A DNA stretch of 64,000 bases from Thiobacillus sp. (GTDB lineage Bacteria; Pseudomonadota; Gammaproteobacteria; Burkholderiales; Thiobacillaceae). A model generated the notes under the pieces. That model saw only the letters and a list, made by a program, of their open reading frames with translations, did not search any database and had not been told where the DNA came from. Below, in pieces: positions 47,490-58,464 of this stretch. Within the stretch, counting starts at the first letter, position 1; each line of letters begins with the position of its first letter. The stretch covers positions 35,307-99,306 of the forward strand of contig JAUXRY010000002.1 of NCBI GenBank assembly GCA_030679915.1. Direction: 5' to 3'. Made by a program: the position numbers and the translations under genes.

Positions 47490-48041
47490 ATGAAGACAGT
47501 TCTGATCGGGCTTGTATTGTTATTGGGCGGATGTCGATCACTCGACTCCCCCAACCCGGTTTCGCCTTATTACGCCTACACGACCGGGTGGGTGGTGCGT
47601 CTTGATCAGCCGTTGACGATTCCTCCGGATGCCGCCACCGTGCGCTTGCAATATGGCGAAATTGTGCCGCGCAACAGTGTGCAGGAGCACGATGCCTACT
47701 GCGTCGTGGAACTGAATACAGTCAGTTCCGATCCACAGATACTTAAACCGGGTCAATTCAATGTGTGGCGGGTCACGCGTAGCGTTGAAACGCTGGCCGC
47801 TACCCCTTCGCCTTTTATCAAGGCAGGGTACGTGCAGGATGATTCCGGACCTTCGTTTCTGTATTACAAAACCGAATTTCACCTGCGTGATCCTGCGCAG
47901 CCGAATTTACGCAGCATGACCTGCGCCTGGGATCAAATGGCGCCTGGCAACCGGACATTTATGAGACACCTTACCTTGAATGAAATTCGCAGCGCGCTGG
48001 GCAACTGGATCACACTGATTCCGCCCAGGGAGACCCTGTGA
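47490..48041 (+). CDS. Lipoprotein of unknown function
   Basis: A 183-residue lipoprotein: MKTVLIGLVLLLGGC with lipobox LGGC (Cys15), then an all-beta-looking mature part with two cysteines (YCVVEL, MTCAWD). ATG 47490 begins the signal; an upstream in-frame start lies inside the pump gene. It follows the RND pump by about 30 bases and is probably co-transcribed, but it does not look like an outer-membrane channel. No family recognised. Confidence 0.7.
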   Translation: MKTVLIGLVLLLGGCRSLDSPNPVSPYYAYTTGWVVRLDQPLTIPPDAATVRLQYGEIVPRNSVQEHDAYCVVELNTVSSDPQILKPGQFNVWRVTRSVETLAATPSPFIKAGYVQDDSGPSFLYYKTEFHLRDPAQPNLRSMTCAWDQMAPGNRTFMRHLTLNEIRSALGNWITLIPPRETL

Positions 48042-48296
48042 AACCCATGGATACACGTGTCTCGCCTGGTACGCACGTCAAACTTTCGAAATGGGAAGCC
48101 AACGATCGTGACATCATCGGCAAGTAAAAAAGCGATGCGCGTACCCTCATGAATGAATATCCGGTAGCGCTGGAAACGCTACAGGATCTGATTTATGCCG
48201 AAGGGAAACTAGCTGCTGATTGAAGTATTGAAAAAGCTGAAAATGCGTTACCCAGAATCAGTTGCAGGGGCGTCCGATACCGAATCGAGTGATGAT
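48038..48296 (+). pseudogene. Decayed polyphosphate kinase 2 remnant
   Basis: Starting at a GTG overlapping the lipoprotein stop, the frame reads a PPK2-like N-terminus (VKLSKWEANDRDIIGK), hits TAA at about 48125, resumes in the same frame with ARTLMNEYPVALETLQDLIY and AEGKLAAD, stops again, and then in another frame gives IEVLKKLKMRYPES, which resembles a PPK2 C-terminus. The nucleotide-binding middle is missing. This fits a PPK2 gene reduced by internal deletion, a stop and a frameshift. Resemblance is by eye and needs alignment. Confidence 0.5.
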
Positions 48297-51116
48297 TTAC
48301 TGAACCAGTGCCAGCTGGGGCGGTTGTGGATTTTGCCAGTTTTCGGAGCCTTGCAGTCGGGTGACTGGCACCCAGTTCGGCAGCGCTTCCGGACGATGGA
48401 CATGGTAACCCTGCAAATAATCTACGCCCATGTTGTTTAGCAAGGTCGCCATGTCGGCGTCTTCAACCTGCTCCGCGATGGAAAGCATGCCGAAATCGCG
48501 GGCCAGTTGTGCGATTGAGCGCACGATGGCCTGATCGCGCCGGTCATTCAGCATGCCGCGTACAAAGGCACCATCGATTTTGAGGTAGTCCGCGGGTAAA
48601 TTCTTGAGATAAAAGAACGAGGAGGCATCGCGTCCGAAGTCGTCCAGTGCCACTTGGCAGCCGCGTTCGTGCAACCCCTGGATCAAACGCTGGGCATCTT
48701 CCAGGTTGACCACGGCGGCTGTTTCGGTAATCTCGAAACCGAGCCGTTCACCCTGCACACCATAACGATCGAGCAGCTGACACACCGCGCCGAGAAACGA
48801 CGCGTCAGCAACTGTTTTCCCGGACAGGTTGATGAAGTACACCGCGTTGTCGTCGGGCTGCGCAGCCAGATAGGAGACGATGGCCTCCAGCATCCAGCGG
48901 TCGAGGATCGGGGCCTGTCCATAGCGTTCCAGCGCGGGCAGGAGCTTGGCCGGCCCTTCGATCACGCCATTGCGTAACCAGCGGATCAGGACTTCGTAAT
49001 GCGGCTGGCCATGGCTGGTCGTGGGCTGAATCAACTGGCGATAGGGAATGAATTGATTGCCTTCCAACGCCTGCGCAAAATCGGCTGCCCAACCCATTTC
49101 CGCTTCCAGTCTGCGGAATCCCACCTCATCGGCTTCATACAACATGACCCGACCGCTGCCCTCTGACTTGGCACGGTAGCATGCCATGTCAGCCTGGATC
49201 ATGATGTCTCCCGCAGTGGTTTCGATTTGGGTAATGGGCGCAATGCCCGCGCAGGCGCCGAGCGTGAAGCGCCGCCCTTTGTGTTTAAAACGAAAATCGT
49301 GAATTCGTTGTACGAGGTCGCGGCAGATATTGATCGCCTTGTCGGGTTCCGTGTCGAACAGAATCAGCCCGAACTCATCGCCGCCCAGGCGACCCAGATA
49401 AGCATTGTCTGGCAAGTTGGCCTGCATGATTGCTGCAATATCCATCAGTAGGGCATCACCTACCGAGTGACCGCAGGTATCGTTCACCAGCTTGAATTGA
49501 TCGAGATCGATGTAGCAAAACGCATGCTGTTGCGATTGTTCTTGTGCGGTGCGCAGGGCGCGCTCCAGGCGGCCCTCTACTGCGCGGCGATTGGGTAGCC
49601 GGGTCAAGGTGTCGTGAAAAGCCATGTCGCGCAGGCTGTCCAGCAATTGCTTTTTCTCGGTTTCGTCACGCAGCACATACACCGCACCCATCCCGTCGCC
49701 CCCGGTCAGGGGTGCACAGCTGAAACTGATTGCAAGGTGCTGGCCGAGTCGAGTACGCAACTGCGCGGAACCTGTTTGCCCATGGAGTGTGACAGGTGCC
49801 GACATGAAGCAGGCTGGCGATTTCTTGTTGCCACCGCCCTGATCAAGTTGTATGAGCTGGTCGAACGGATGTGACTGGGCCATGTCGAGGGGAATCCCAA
49901 GCAGCGTTTCGGCCGCGGGATTCAGATAAACCACCTGGTTGAGCGCGTTAGTCACGATGACCGCATCGTTGATCGATTGCAGCGTTACCTGCCAGCGTTC
50001 CTTTTCTTCACTGATAGCCGCCTGGTCGAGCTTGCGTTGCGTAATATCGAAACGGATGGATAAATACTTGAGCGGCAGGCCGTCATCGCCCTTGATCGGA
50101 ATGATGGTCGTGGCGGTCCAGAACAGTCGGCCATCCTTGGCACGATTGCAGATTTCGCCGCGCCAGCTTCGGCCGTTGATGATGGTTTCCCAAAGCTGGC
50201 TAAAAAAGGCCGTATCGTGCCAGCCAGAATTGAGGATACGGTGATTCTCCCCAATCAGTTCCTCACGGGTATAGCCACTGACAATGCTGAATAGCTCATT
50301 GCTTGAGGTGATATTGCCGGCAAGGTCGGACTCGGTCACGCACGCCGAGCTGTCGAGCGCTTTTTGCTGCTCATTGAGATCCGTCAGCAGATGTTCCAAT
50401 GCCACACTCATGAGATTGAACGCATGTGTGGTTTCCCGCAACTCGGGTGGACTGTCCGCTCGAATCGGGATGCGCGCACTGTAATCGCCGGTTTCGATCT
50501 GGCGCGCGGTAGCGCGAAGCCGGTAAAGGTCTTTAAGGCTGAACTTCAGGAGAATGTGCGTCAGCCAGCCGAACAGAATGAATGCAGCGGCCAGTACCAG
50601 AAATAACCGCGTGCCGAGATGCCACAGAAAGGTTTCGTAGGCCTGTGGAGACGGTTTGATCAGTAGATTTCCGTAATCCATGCCACCGACAACCAGCTTT
50701 TGCTGAAGAACAGGGGGATGCAGTCCGGTGAATGAATTAAACCATCCGGGGTGATCGGTTGGAAGCGCTGGAGCCGATGCAACCAGGGTGTGACCATTGG
50801 GGGCGGTGTACTCTGCAATGAGCAGATTGCCGGCTTCAACGGGAAGTTGAAGATGTGCTTTCACTGCGCTGTAATCTCGAACGATGGCCGCATCGGTTAC
50901 CACTTGGGACAGCGCAGCGAGTTGGGCTGAGGCCTGAATCTTGAGTGCAACACTGGCGTCTTGCCGGGCAATTTGCAACGCTTGTTGCCCGGTCAGTGCG
51001 AGTACCCCGAGCAAAACCACCCATCCGGCACCCATGATGCGGCCCTGCACACTTAGCCGTGAAAGCTTCAGGGAGAGGAAGCGGTGGGAAACTCGTAAGA
51101 GGGAAATGGCGCTCAT
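48297..51116 (-). CDS. Membrane GGDEF/EAL protein with PAS domains
   Basis: A 939-residue cyclic-di-GMP protein. Membrane helices at about 30-48 and 170-195 enclose a periplasmic sensor; a HAMP segment, two PAS domains (first with ITSSNELFSIVSGYTREEL), a GGDEF domain with an intact RLGGDEFGLI near 575, and an EAL domain with YEVLIRW near 708 and ALDDFGRDASSFFYLKNLP follow. Signature residues of both catalytic domains are mostly present, with EVL in place of EAL, so it may both make and degrade the messenger. It is not in an operon. A link to pili through the Pil-Chp genes is only speculation. Confidence 0.93.
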   Translation of the reverse strand: MSAISLLRVSHRFLSLKLSRLSVQGRIMGAGWVVLLGVLALTGQQALQIARQDASVALKIQASAQLAALSQVVTDAAIVRDYSAVKAHLQLPVEAGNLLIAEYTAPNGHTLVASAPALPTDHPGWFNSFTGLHPPVLQQKLVVGGMDYGNLLIKPSPQAYETFLWHLGTRLFLVLAAAFILFGWLTHILLKFSLKDLYRLRATARQIETGDYSARIPIRADSPPELRETTHAFNLMSVALEHLLTDLNEQQKALDSSACVTESDLAGNITSSNELFSIVSGYTREELIGENHRILNSGWHDTAFFSQLWETIINGRSWRGEICNRAKDGRLFWTATTIIPIKGDDGLPLKYLSIRFDITQRKLDQAAISEEKERWQVTLQSINDAVIVTNALNQVVYLNPAAETLLGIPLDMAQSHPFDQLIQLDQGGGNKKSPACFMSAPVTLHGQTGSAQLRTRLGQHLAISFSCAPLTGGDGMGAVYVLRDETEKKQLLDSLRDMAFHDTLTRLPNRRAVEGRLERALRTAQEQSQQHAFCYIDLDQFKLVNDTCGHSVGDALLMDIAAIMQANLPDNAYLGRLGGDEFGLILFDTEPDKAINICRDLVQRIHDFRFKHKGRRFTLGACAGIAPITQIETTAGDIMIQADMACYRAKSEGSGRVMLYEADEVGFRRLEAEMGWAADFAQALEGNQFIPYRQLIQPTTSHGQPHYEVLIRWLRNGVIEGPAKLLPALERYGQAPILDRWMLEAIVSYLAAQPDDNAVYFINLSGKTVADASFLGAVCQLLDRYGVQGERLGFEITETAAVVNLEDAQRLIQGLHERGCQVALDDFGRDASSFFYLKNLPADYLKIDGAFVRGMLNDRRDQAIVRSIAQLARDFGMLSIAEQVEDADMATLLNNMGVDYLQGYHVHRPEALPNWVPVTRLQGSENWQNPQPPQLALVQ

Positions 51117-51210
51117 GCGAGGTGAATCGGTCGCATTTCACCGCCCTGAAGGGTCGAACCCAATGACTTCACGTAAAAAACGTGCATCTACAACCCGCGT
51201 GAGGATGGAT

Positions 51211-52107
51211 TCAGGGTTTTTTGCGTGCGCGTGGGTGGGCTTGGTCGTAAACCTTGGCAAGGTGCTGCCAGTCGAGATGGGTGTAAATCTGAGTGGTACT
51301 GATGCTGGCGTGGCCGAGCATCTCCTGTACTGCGCGAAGATCACCTGACGATTGCAGTACATGGGTGGCAAATGCGTGGCGCAGCATGTGCGGGTGAACG
51401 TGCTGGCCGAGGCCGGCTTGCATGGCCCAGCGATTGAGTCGTAATTGAACGCTGCGCGGAGTAAGGCGGCTGCCGCGCTGGCTGATGAACAGTGCGGGCG
51501 TATTGTCTTGTACCAGGGGAAGTCGGTGCTTCAACCAGGCAGTCAGGGTGATCAACGCCTGGTGTCCCACCGGAACAATTCGGGTTTTGCGGCCCTTGCC
51601 GGTGACCTGCGCTTCGCCGGTTTTCAGGTCGAGGTCGTTCAGGTCGAGGTCGCTGAGTTCGGACAGCCGCAGGCCAGACGAATAAAACAGTTCGAACATG
51701 GCGCGGTCGCGCGCCTGCAGGGCGTCATCAAACGCAGTATTGGTTGCGCCGTTGAGAAGTTGGGAGCACACGTCGGGCGAGAGCACCTGCGGCAAGGCGC
51801 GGGCCGCTTTGGGCGGACGCAAGCCGATGCAGGGGTTGCTGGCGTATCCAAGGCGGCGGCAGGCAAAGGTGTAAAAGCCGCGCCAGCTTGAAAGCTGGCG
51901 CGCCACGCTGGAGGCCGCCAGGCTTTGGCCGCGAAGTTTGACGATGGCACCGCGAATGTCGGTGATCTCCAGATCAGCAAGCGATTTTTCGCCAGCCAGC
52001 TTGCAAAGATTGCTCAGGTCACGCTGATAGGCCGCAACCGTGTGTGGCGAGAGCCGCCGTTCGGCTGCGAGGTGCTGCAGATAATGATCGACGGCGTTCA
52101 CGGCCAA
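51211..52107 (-). CDS. xerC: Tyrosine recombinase XerC
   Basis: A 298-residue recombinase that with XerD resolves chromosome dimers at dif. The N-terminal SAM-like domain is followed by the catalytic core with SSGLRLSEL (first Arg), HMLRHAFATH (HxxR), GHASISTTQIYTH (His and the Tyr nucleophile). It belongs to the conserved dapF-DUF484-xerC order of Proteobacteria, with DUF484 ending seven bases before its start. Confidence 0.95.
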   Translation of the reverse strand: MAVNAVDHYLQHLAAERRLSPHTVAAYQRDLSNLCKLAGEKSLADLEITDIRGAIVKLRGQSLAASSVARQLSSWRGFYTFACRRLGYASNPCIGLRPPKAARALPQVLSPDVCSQLLNGATNTAFDDALQARDRAMFELFYSSGLRLSELSDLDLNDLDLKTGEAQVTGKGRKTRIVPVGHQALITLTAWLKHRLPLVQDNTPALFISQRGSRLTPRSVQLRLNRWAMQAGLGQHVHPHMLRHAFATHVLQSSGDLRAVQEMLGHASISTTQIYTHLDWQHLAKVYDQAHPRARKKP

Positions 52108-52113
52108 AAGTGA

Positions 52114-52797
52114 TCAGGGTGAGGGCTGCATCCGGAGCAAGGCAGCGCTGACCAACTGGCCTATCCGTTCAATATAGAGCGTGCCCATGCCAGGATAGAA
52201 ACGCTTGGCTTCTTCCGAAGCCAGCACCAGCAACCCAATCGGCTCCCCCTGTGGGGTGGGCCGTAGCGGAATGCAGGCAAACGCGCGCAGGTGTGGCGAT
52301 ATTTCTCCGAACCAGTCGCTGGCCTCGTCTATCGCCAGTGCACCACACACAGGGTGCGTCATGGCCATGACGTTGGCACGGCCTTCTGCGGACATAGGGT
52401 CGCTAAGGCTGGTTGCGGCGTCTTCTGGCAGATCCCATGCGCGCAGGGCGTGGTGCGGTACCTCGAACCCATCACGCAGATGGATAGCCAGTGCGGCGGC
52501 GATATCCTGCGGGGTGCGGGCAGTCAGCAAGGCCATGGTCATGGCGTGCAGTTTTTCCGAAATACCGTCGTTTTCCTCGCCGAACTGAATCAGCTCAGCC
52601 AGCTTGGTTTCCAGCATCTGCACCTTGTCACGCATTGCGATGAGTTGACGCTCGCTCATCGATACCGCATGGGTGCCATGCGGATGCGGGATATGAAGGT
52701 CCGCCAGCAGCGTGGGGAAATCGTTGAAAAAATCCGGATGCCGGGTCAAAAACTCGGCGATGGCTTGTGGATCGAGTGTGGTCGGTTGCATGTCCAT
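52114..52797 (-). CDS. DUF484 family protein
   Basis: A 227-residue GAF-like cytoplasmic protein always found between dapF and xerC. The N-terminus has FLTRHPDFFNDFPTLLADL and PHGTHAVSMSERQLIAMRDK, the DUF484 signature; a coiled-coil follows and a GAF-type domain ends in LLVLASEEAKRFYPGMGTLY. Function unknown. Its start touches the dapF stop. Confidence 0.9.
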   Translation of the reverse strand: MDMQPTTLDPQAIAEFLTRHPDFFNDFPTLLADLHIPHPHGTHAVSMSERQLIAMRDKVQMLETKLAELIQFGEENDGISEKLHAMTMALLTARTPQDIAAALAIHLRDGFEVPHHALRAWDLPEDAATSLSDPMSAEGRANVMAMTHPVCGALAIDEASDWFGEISPHLRAFACIPLRPTPQGEPIGLLVLASEEAKRFYPGMGTLYIERIGQLVSAALLRMQPSP

Positions 52798-53660
52798 TAG
52801 ATTTCCAGTTCTCCCTCAAATACGGTTTCAGCCGGCCCGGTCATGTAGACCGGCTGGTTTTTTCCTGCCCATTCGATAATCAGGTCGCCGCCGCGCGTGT
52901 GCACGCTGACCGGACTTTTCAGCCAGTCCTGATGAATGCCCGCCACCGCTGCCGCACAGGCGCCGGTGCCACACGCCAGAGTTTCCCCCGCGCCGCGCTC
53001 AAAGACACGCAGACGGATGTCATGTGGGGTGAGCACCTGCATGAAGCCGGCGTTGACCCGCTGCGGAAAGCGCGTATGCGATTCGATGGCGGGGCCGAGA
53101 ATGTCGACCGGCGCGCTGTCGAGGTCGTTGACCCGCAGCACCGCATGCGGATTGCCCATCGACAGTGCGGTGATATTGATGACGTGCTGACCGACCTTGA
53201 GCGGATACGTCATCGCTTCGGCTTCGGCGACGAACGGGATGTCGGCGGGCGCAAAACGCGGCGGGCCCATGTCCACCCTGATCTGGCCGTTGTCGAGGAG
53301 GTGGGGCTCGATGATGCCGGAAGCGGTTTCGACGCGAATGCTTGTTTTGTTGGTCAGCCCGCGGCTGTGCACAAAACGCACGAAGCAGCGCGCACCATTG
53401 CCGCATTGCTCGACCTCCCCACCGTCGGCGTTGAAGATACGGTAGCGGAAATCGACATCGTCACGGGTGGATTTTTCAACCAGCAAAACCTGATCACAGC
53501 CGACGCCGAAATGACGGTCTGCGATTTGGCGATATTGCGCGGCAGTTAACGCAATGGGCTGCGTGATGCCATCAAGCATGACAAAGTCATTGCCGAGCCC
53601 CTGCATTTTGGTGAAGCGCAGTCTTGTGCCCTTCGGGGAATTAATGCCCATCGTATTCAT
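52797..53660 (-). CDS. dapF: Diaminopimelate epimerase
   Basis: Converts LL- to meso-diaminopimelate for lysine and peptidoglycan. The 287 residues carry the two catalytic cysteines in [11 protein letters not shown] and [11 protein letters not shown], and the [16 protein letters not shown] start. The first ten residues exceed the family start, so initiation a little downstream (ATG 53651) is possible. It overlaps the CoA-binding gene by four bases. Confidence 0.95.
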   Translation of the reverse strand: MNTMGINSPKGTRLRFTKMQGLGNDFVMLDGITQPIALTAAQYRQIADRHFGVGCDQVLLVEKSTRDDVDFRYRIFNADGGEVEQCGNGARCFVRFVHSRGLTNKTSIRVETASGIIEPHLLDNGQIRVDMGPPRFAPADIPFVAEAEAMTYPLKVGQHVINITALSMGNPHAVLRVNDLDSAPVDILGPAIESHTRFPQRVNAGFMQVLTPHDIRLRVFERGAGETLACGTGACAAAVAGIHQDWLKSPVSVHTRGGDLIIEWAGKNQPVYMTGPAETVFEGELEI

Positions 53661-54076
53661 TCTGTTTTAAGCCTGACGTATTCCTTGAGGATGCAGCGGT
53701 CCATCACCACTACCATGCCGCCAGCTTGCGCCTGCAGCGCGGCAGCTTCGGCAACAATGCCTTCCTGGATCCAGATAGACGGCAAGTGTAGCGCCAGGCA
53801 TTGCTCAACGATAGCGGGGAGGTGTTCGGCAGCGCGAAATACATCAACCAGATCGACCTGAAACGGAATGTCGGCCAGGCTGGCATAAGCCTTTTCGCCG
53901 AGCACTGTCTCCACCAGCGGGCGCACCGGAATGATCCGGTAGCTATAATGTTGCATGGCTTGCGCTACCCGGTAGCTTGGCCGCGCGGGCTGCGGCGAGA
54001 GCCCGATCACGGCAATGGTTTTGACGTGATCGAACACGGTGCGCAGGGCGGCATCGTCTGGATTGCTAAAACTCAT
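53657..54076 (-). CDS. CoA-binding domain protein (YccU type)
   Basis: About 139 residues with a Rossmann-like CoA-binding fold: [20 protein letters not shown] at the N-terminus, then [19 protein letters not shown] and [11 protein letters not shown] 54076 overlaps the end of the GNAT gene; a longer frame to 54241 lies inside it. Exact role unknown, though relatives bind coenzyme A. Confidence 0.88.
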   Translation of the reverse strand: MSFSNPDDAALRTVFDHVKTIAVIGLSPQPARPSYRVAQAMQHYSYRIIPVRPLVETVLGEKAYASLADIPFQVDLVDVFRAAEHLPAIVEQCLALHLPSIWIQEGIVAEAAALQAQAGGMVVVMDRCILKEYVRLKTE

Positions 54077-54576
54077 AGCCGTTGCTCCATGATGTGGTCG
54101 TCCATCACAAACCCCTCTCCAATATCGAACACCCGCGATTCGATGATGCGGAAACCATAGCTCTGATAAGCCATGATCGCTTGCGTGTTGCCGCGGTTGA
54201 CTTGCAGCCATAGCCGGCCGGCATGCTGTCGCCGGGCCCACTGCTGGATGGCAAGCAGCAGCGACCGACCGACACCCTGACGTTGTGTGTCCGGGTGAAC
54301 GTAAAGTTTGTCGAGCTTGCAGTCAGTGGATTCCATCATGGCATGGGCAAACCCGACCAGTGTCAGGTCTTGATGCGCAACCCACCAGCCATGAGCGGGA
54401 TCATTCTGTTGGGTGCGAATGTGGGTGGTGGCGTAACGGTCGGCCAGCATGGCATCGATTTGCGCCTGTGAAATCAGTTCGGGATAGGTAGATTGCCACA
54501 CCACTCGCGCCAGCGCACTGACAGACGCGATATCTTCGGCATTCAGCTGCCGTACCTGCAATTGAGCGTCACTCAT
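54073..54576 (-). CDS. GNAT-family N-acetyltransferase
   Basis: A 167-residue GNAT enzyme. The acetyl-CoA loop is seen in YVHPDTQRQGVGRSLLLAIQQWA, followed by LWLQVNRGNTQAIMAYQSYGF. Substrate unknown (RimI-like or toxin-unrelated type). It overlaps both neighbours by a few bases, so it is part of the acyltransferase-dapF transcription unit. Confidence 0.88.
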   Translation of the reverse strand: MSDAQLQVRQLNAEDIASVSALARVVWQSTYPELISQAQIDAMLADRYATTHIRTQQNDPAHGWWVAHQDLTLVGFAHAMMESTDCKLDKLYVHPDTQRQGVGRSLLLAIQQWARRQHAGRLWLQVNRGNTQAIMAYQSYGFRIIESRVFDIGEGFVMDDHIMEQRL

Positions 54577-55483
54577 ACAGGCTGGATTCGCCTATGGGCC
54601 GGGTTTTGAAACGGCGGTGCAGCCACAGATACTGTTCCGGCATTTCACGGATGCGGGCCTCGATAAATGTATTCATGCGGGCCACATCCGCATCCAGATC
54701 GGCACTCGGATAGTTGTCCCACGGCGGATAAAAGCGCACCCGATAACCGCGTCCGCCCGGCAACTGGGTCGTGACAACCGGAATGATCTGCGCGCCGGTG
54801 AGCTTGGCCAGTCGCGGCAATGCCGACACGGTGGCTGCGGATATTCCGAAAAATGGCGCGAAAACCGCGTTTTGGCGACCATGATCCTGGTCAGGCAGGT
54901 AGTAAAAAGGTAATCTGGACTTGATGGTGCGCAGCGTTGACTGGATCCCCTCGGAGCGCGCGATCAGGACAATGTCTGAAAAACGTGTGCGCCCATGACG
55001 CATGTATTGATCTACCAGCGGATTCTTTGCGGGCGCATAGATTGAGGCGATTTTCTGATCCATAGTCAGCCGGATCCCTCCCATGTCGAGGCCGACAAAA
55101 TGCGGTGCTAACCAGATGACCGGGCGGACACCATCGCCCATTGCCGCCTCGGGATTGTCGATCTGCACCAGGCGCCGTACGCGTGCCGCCGAGCCCCACC
55201 ACAAAATCCCATGCTCAAGAACCGCCCGGGTAGACGTCTGAAAAATGCGCCGCAGCCAGCGGCTGCGCACGCTCTCGGGTGTATCGGGAAAGCACAGGGC
55301 AAGGTTGGTGGCAACGATGTGTCGACGCTTTCCGGGTATCAGCGCGAGCAGCCAGCCGAATGCGTTGCCCAGCGCTGCCTGAAGTGGCAGCGGTAACCCG
55401 TGCAACAGCCACAGAAAACCGATAGCGATCCAGCTCGGAAGCAGCGAAAGGCGTAAGCGGTGTTCAGCACGCATCGGGTTCAT
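54569..55483 (-). CDS. LpxL-type lipid A acyltransferase, second copy
   Basis: A 304-residue membrane-bound acyltransferase of the HtrB/LpxL family. One N-terminal membrane helix (about 15-35); catalytic HX4D in [12 protein letters not shown]; also [16 protein letters not shown] typical of the family. It probably adds a secondary acyl chain to lipid A. It lies four bases overlapping behind its paralogue. Confidence 0.9.
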   Translation of the reverse strand: MNPMRAEHRLRLSLLPSWIAIGFLWLLHGLPLPLQAALGNAFGWLLALIPGKRRHIVATNLALCFPDTPESVRSRWLRRIFQTSTRAVLEHGILWWGSAARVRRLVQIDNPEAAMGDGVRPVIWLAPHFVGLDMGGIRLTMDQKIASIYAPAKNPLVDQYMRHGRTRFSDIVLIARSEGIQSTLRTIKSRLPFYYLPDQDHGRQNAVFAPFFGISAATVSALPRLAKLTGAQIIPVVTTQLPGGRGYRVRFYPPWDNYPSADLDADVARMNTFIEARIREMPEQYLWLHRRFKTRPIGESSLYE

Positions 55484-56352
55484 GCTTCGACCGGATTGTC
55501 CGGGGACGGGGCACTACCCGGCCGCTTGTGCCGGTTGTAACTCCACAGGTATTGGGCCGGGAACCGCCGAACCACTTCCTCCACACCCTGATTGATACGG
55601 ATGGCCGCTTCGGTTTTGTCGGCGGGAAAGTCTTCGCTCTGGGGGAAAACATGCAAGTAATAGCCGCGCCCCCAACTGAGCCGTTCGGCCACGACAAAAA
55701 AAGCCGCTGCGCCGGTTTTGCGTTGCAGGCTGGCGGTCAGTGTCGGGGTGTAGGCCGGGCGGCCCAGGAAGGGTGCCCACACGCCATCGCCACTGGACGC
55801 CACCTGATCAGGCAGGATGCCAATTGCTTCGTGTCGCTTGAGCGCGGCCAGTTGCGCGCGTACCCCGGAAAGATCGGTCGGTACCAGCTTCGCCTGCCCG
55901 CGTTGACGTCCGGCCAGCATCAGGTCGGCGAGCACAGCCTTGCGCGGCGGCTTGTAGAGGGCAGTGAACGGATGCAGAGACGCGTAATAGAGATTGATCA
56001 TCTCGAAACAGCCGATGTGCGGCGCGATGACGATCACCCCTTTTCCCGCCGCGCGTGCTGCATCGATATGTTCCCAGCCACTGGTGCCTTTGACCAGCTT
56101 CAGCACGTCTTCATAGGGACGCAGCCATACCGGCAACAACTCGATAATGCCTTTTCCGGCCTCGCCGATGGCCGCGCGCAGCAGGCGCTTGCAATCGTGC
56201 TCCGGGTTACACAAGCCGCTATCGAGCACATTGTTGCGCATGCGGGCGGAATGTCGGCCCGGCGACCAGTAGATCACCCAGCCGAGCACTATGCCCAGCC
56301 CATGCAGCACGGGCAGGGGCAAACGGGCCAAAAGCTTGAGCGGGAAAATCAC
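55480..56352 (-). CDS. LpxL-type lipid A acyltransferase, first copy
   Basis: About 290 residues, HtrB/LpxL family, with an N-terminal helix ([23 protein letters not shown]) and the catalytic HX4E motif in [12 protein letters not shown], then [20 protein letters not shown] take GTG 56352 as start because homologues begin right before this helix; an in-frame GTG at 56385 would add eleven residues. Divergent from metK, leading a run of acyltransferase, GNAT, dapF, DUF484 and xerC genes. Confidence 0.88.
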   Translation of the reverse strand: MIFPLKLLARLPLPVLHGLGIVLGWVIYWSPGRHSARMRNNVLDSGLCNPEHDCKRLLRAAIGEAGKGIIELLPVWLRPYEDVLKLVKGTSGWEHIDAARAAGKGVIVIAPHIGCFEMINLYYASLHPFTALYKPPRKAVLADLMLAGRQRGQAKLVPTDLSGVRAQLAALKRHEAIGILPDQVASSGDGVWAPFLGRPAYTPTLTASLQRKTGAAAFFVVAERLSWGRGYYLHVFPQSEDFPADKTEAAIRINQGVEEVVRRFPAQYLWSYNRHKRPGSAPSPDNPVEA

Positions 56353-56517
56353 GCAGTATTGACGCGTTGGGACGAGGCACGGCACAATGGCCAGTCGAAA
56401 GCCGCCGCGTTAATCTGGACAACTTGCGGGCGGGATACAAATACAGCTAAAGCGTCGCCGCTCTGTTTGTCCCTCGAGTCGGTTACGCAGTCGGTAACAG
56501 GGGCAACAGGAGCATTC

Positions 56518-57684
<1,167 letters not shown>

Positions 57685-57716
57685 TGCGATAGCTCGTAGC
57701 AGAATTTTGACGAAAA

Positions 57717-57740
57717 AAAGAGCCGGACATCCGGCTCTTT
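57717..57740. terminator. Bidirectional terminator
   Basis: AAAGAGCCGGA, loop CA, TCCGGCTCTTT with A-rich and T-rich flanks. It serves both metK and the convergent PEP-CTERM genes. Confidence 0.85.
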
Positions 57741-57755
57741 CTCATTGGCGTTAAG

Positions 57756-58403
57756 TTAAAGCGGTTTGCGGCGACGAGCACCAAGTAAAGCAACCAATGC
57801 TGCTCCAACTAACCAAACCGTTCCGGGTTCAGGAACAACTGCAACACCCTCCAGATGCCAAATGGCTGTTCCTCCAACGAATACTCCGCTTGGGTCATCG
57901 TTAGCTGTAAGTTGATGGCTCCAGTCAGCAGTGTAGTAGTAGCTGGCAGCATCTCTGAATTTCAAGGATGTTATCAGTGTTCCAATATCTGGCGGCACTG
58001 GAAAATATCCTAAACCTGAGGAGGCATTGACGCCCCAACCCGATAGATTGAGTACCAAATTACCACCGGCATCGACCACGCCACTTGGTGCTCCAGCCTG
58101 GGTGTTTGGGCTGATGACTATTCCTGGAAAGAAAAGAAATCCGGGTGTGAAAGCGCCATCGCCTTGGGAGGCTCCCATCAGAATCGCCCCATCAGCGCTG
58201 CCTGAACTGGTAAAGCTGAAAGGGACGGAACCCAAAAAGCTGAATTGACCACCACCCAAAGACGCCGCGGAAGTGCCCAGTCCACCCGATGCAACGCCAA
58301 TTTCCTCAATCGTCATGCTTTGAATGACAGATGCCTGTGCCAGGCTGCTTGCCATACCGCATCCGAAAGCCAGGCTTATTAATCCTCGTGTAATTCGATT
58401 CAT
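57756..58403 (-). CDS. PEP-CTERM exported protein, copy 1
   Basis: A 215-residue exported protein. Signal peptide 1-24; then SVIQSMTIEEIGVASGGLGT, shared almost word for word with its neighbour; a Gly/Ser-rich mature part; and a C-terminal sorting signal VVPEPGTVWLVGAALVALL with ARRR at the end. PEP-CTERM proteins are processed by exosortase and anchored or released with exopolysaccharide. ATG 58403 has AAGAAAG upstream; a longer frame overlaps the copy-2 gene. No exosortase gene lies in the window. Confidence 0.85.
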   Translation of the reverse strand: MNRITRGLISLAFGCGMASSLAQASVIQSMTIEEIGVASGGLGTSAASLGGGQFSFLGSVPFSFTSSGSADGAILMGASQGDGAFTPGFLFFPGIVISPNTQAGAPSGVVDAGGNLVLNLSGWGVNASSGLGYFPVPPDIGTLITSLKFRDAASYYYTADWSHQLTANDDPSGVFVGGTAIWHLEGVAVVPEPGTVWLVGAALVALLGARRRKPL

Positions 58404-58464
58404 GTTTTCTTTCTTATTTAATGTGTGTGAAGGCGTCCGCAACCTGCGGCTGCGGGTGCCTTGG

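Noticed and set aside
51173..51187. CACGT-AAAAA-ACGTG inverted repeat before the GGDEF/EAL gene end region
   Set aside because: Short arms and lies between two minus-strand genes without T run or promoter logic; may be chance.
56386..56517. SAM riboswitch before metK
   Set aside because: None of the SAM-I, SAM-II or SAM-IV core motifs could be traced in the leader.
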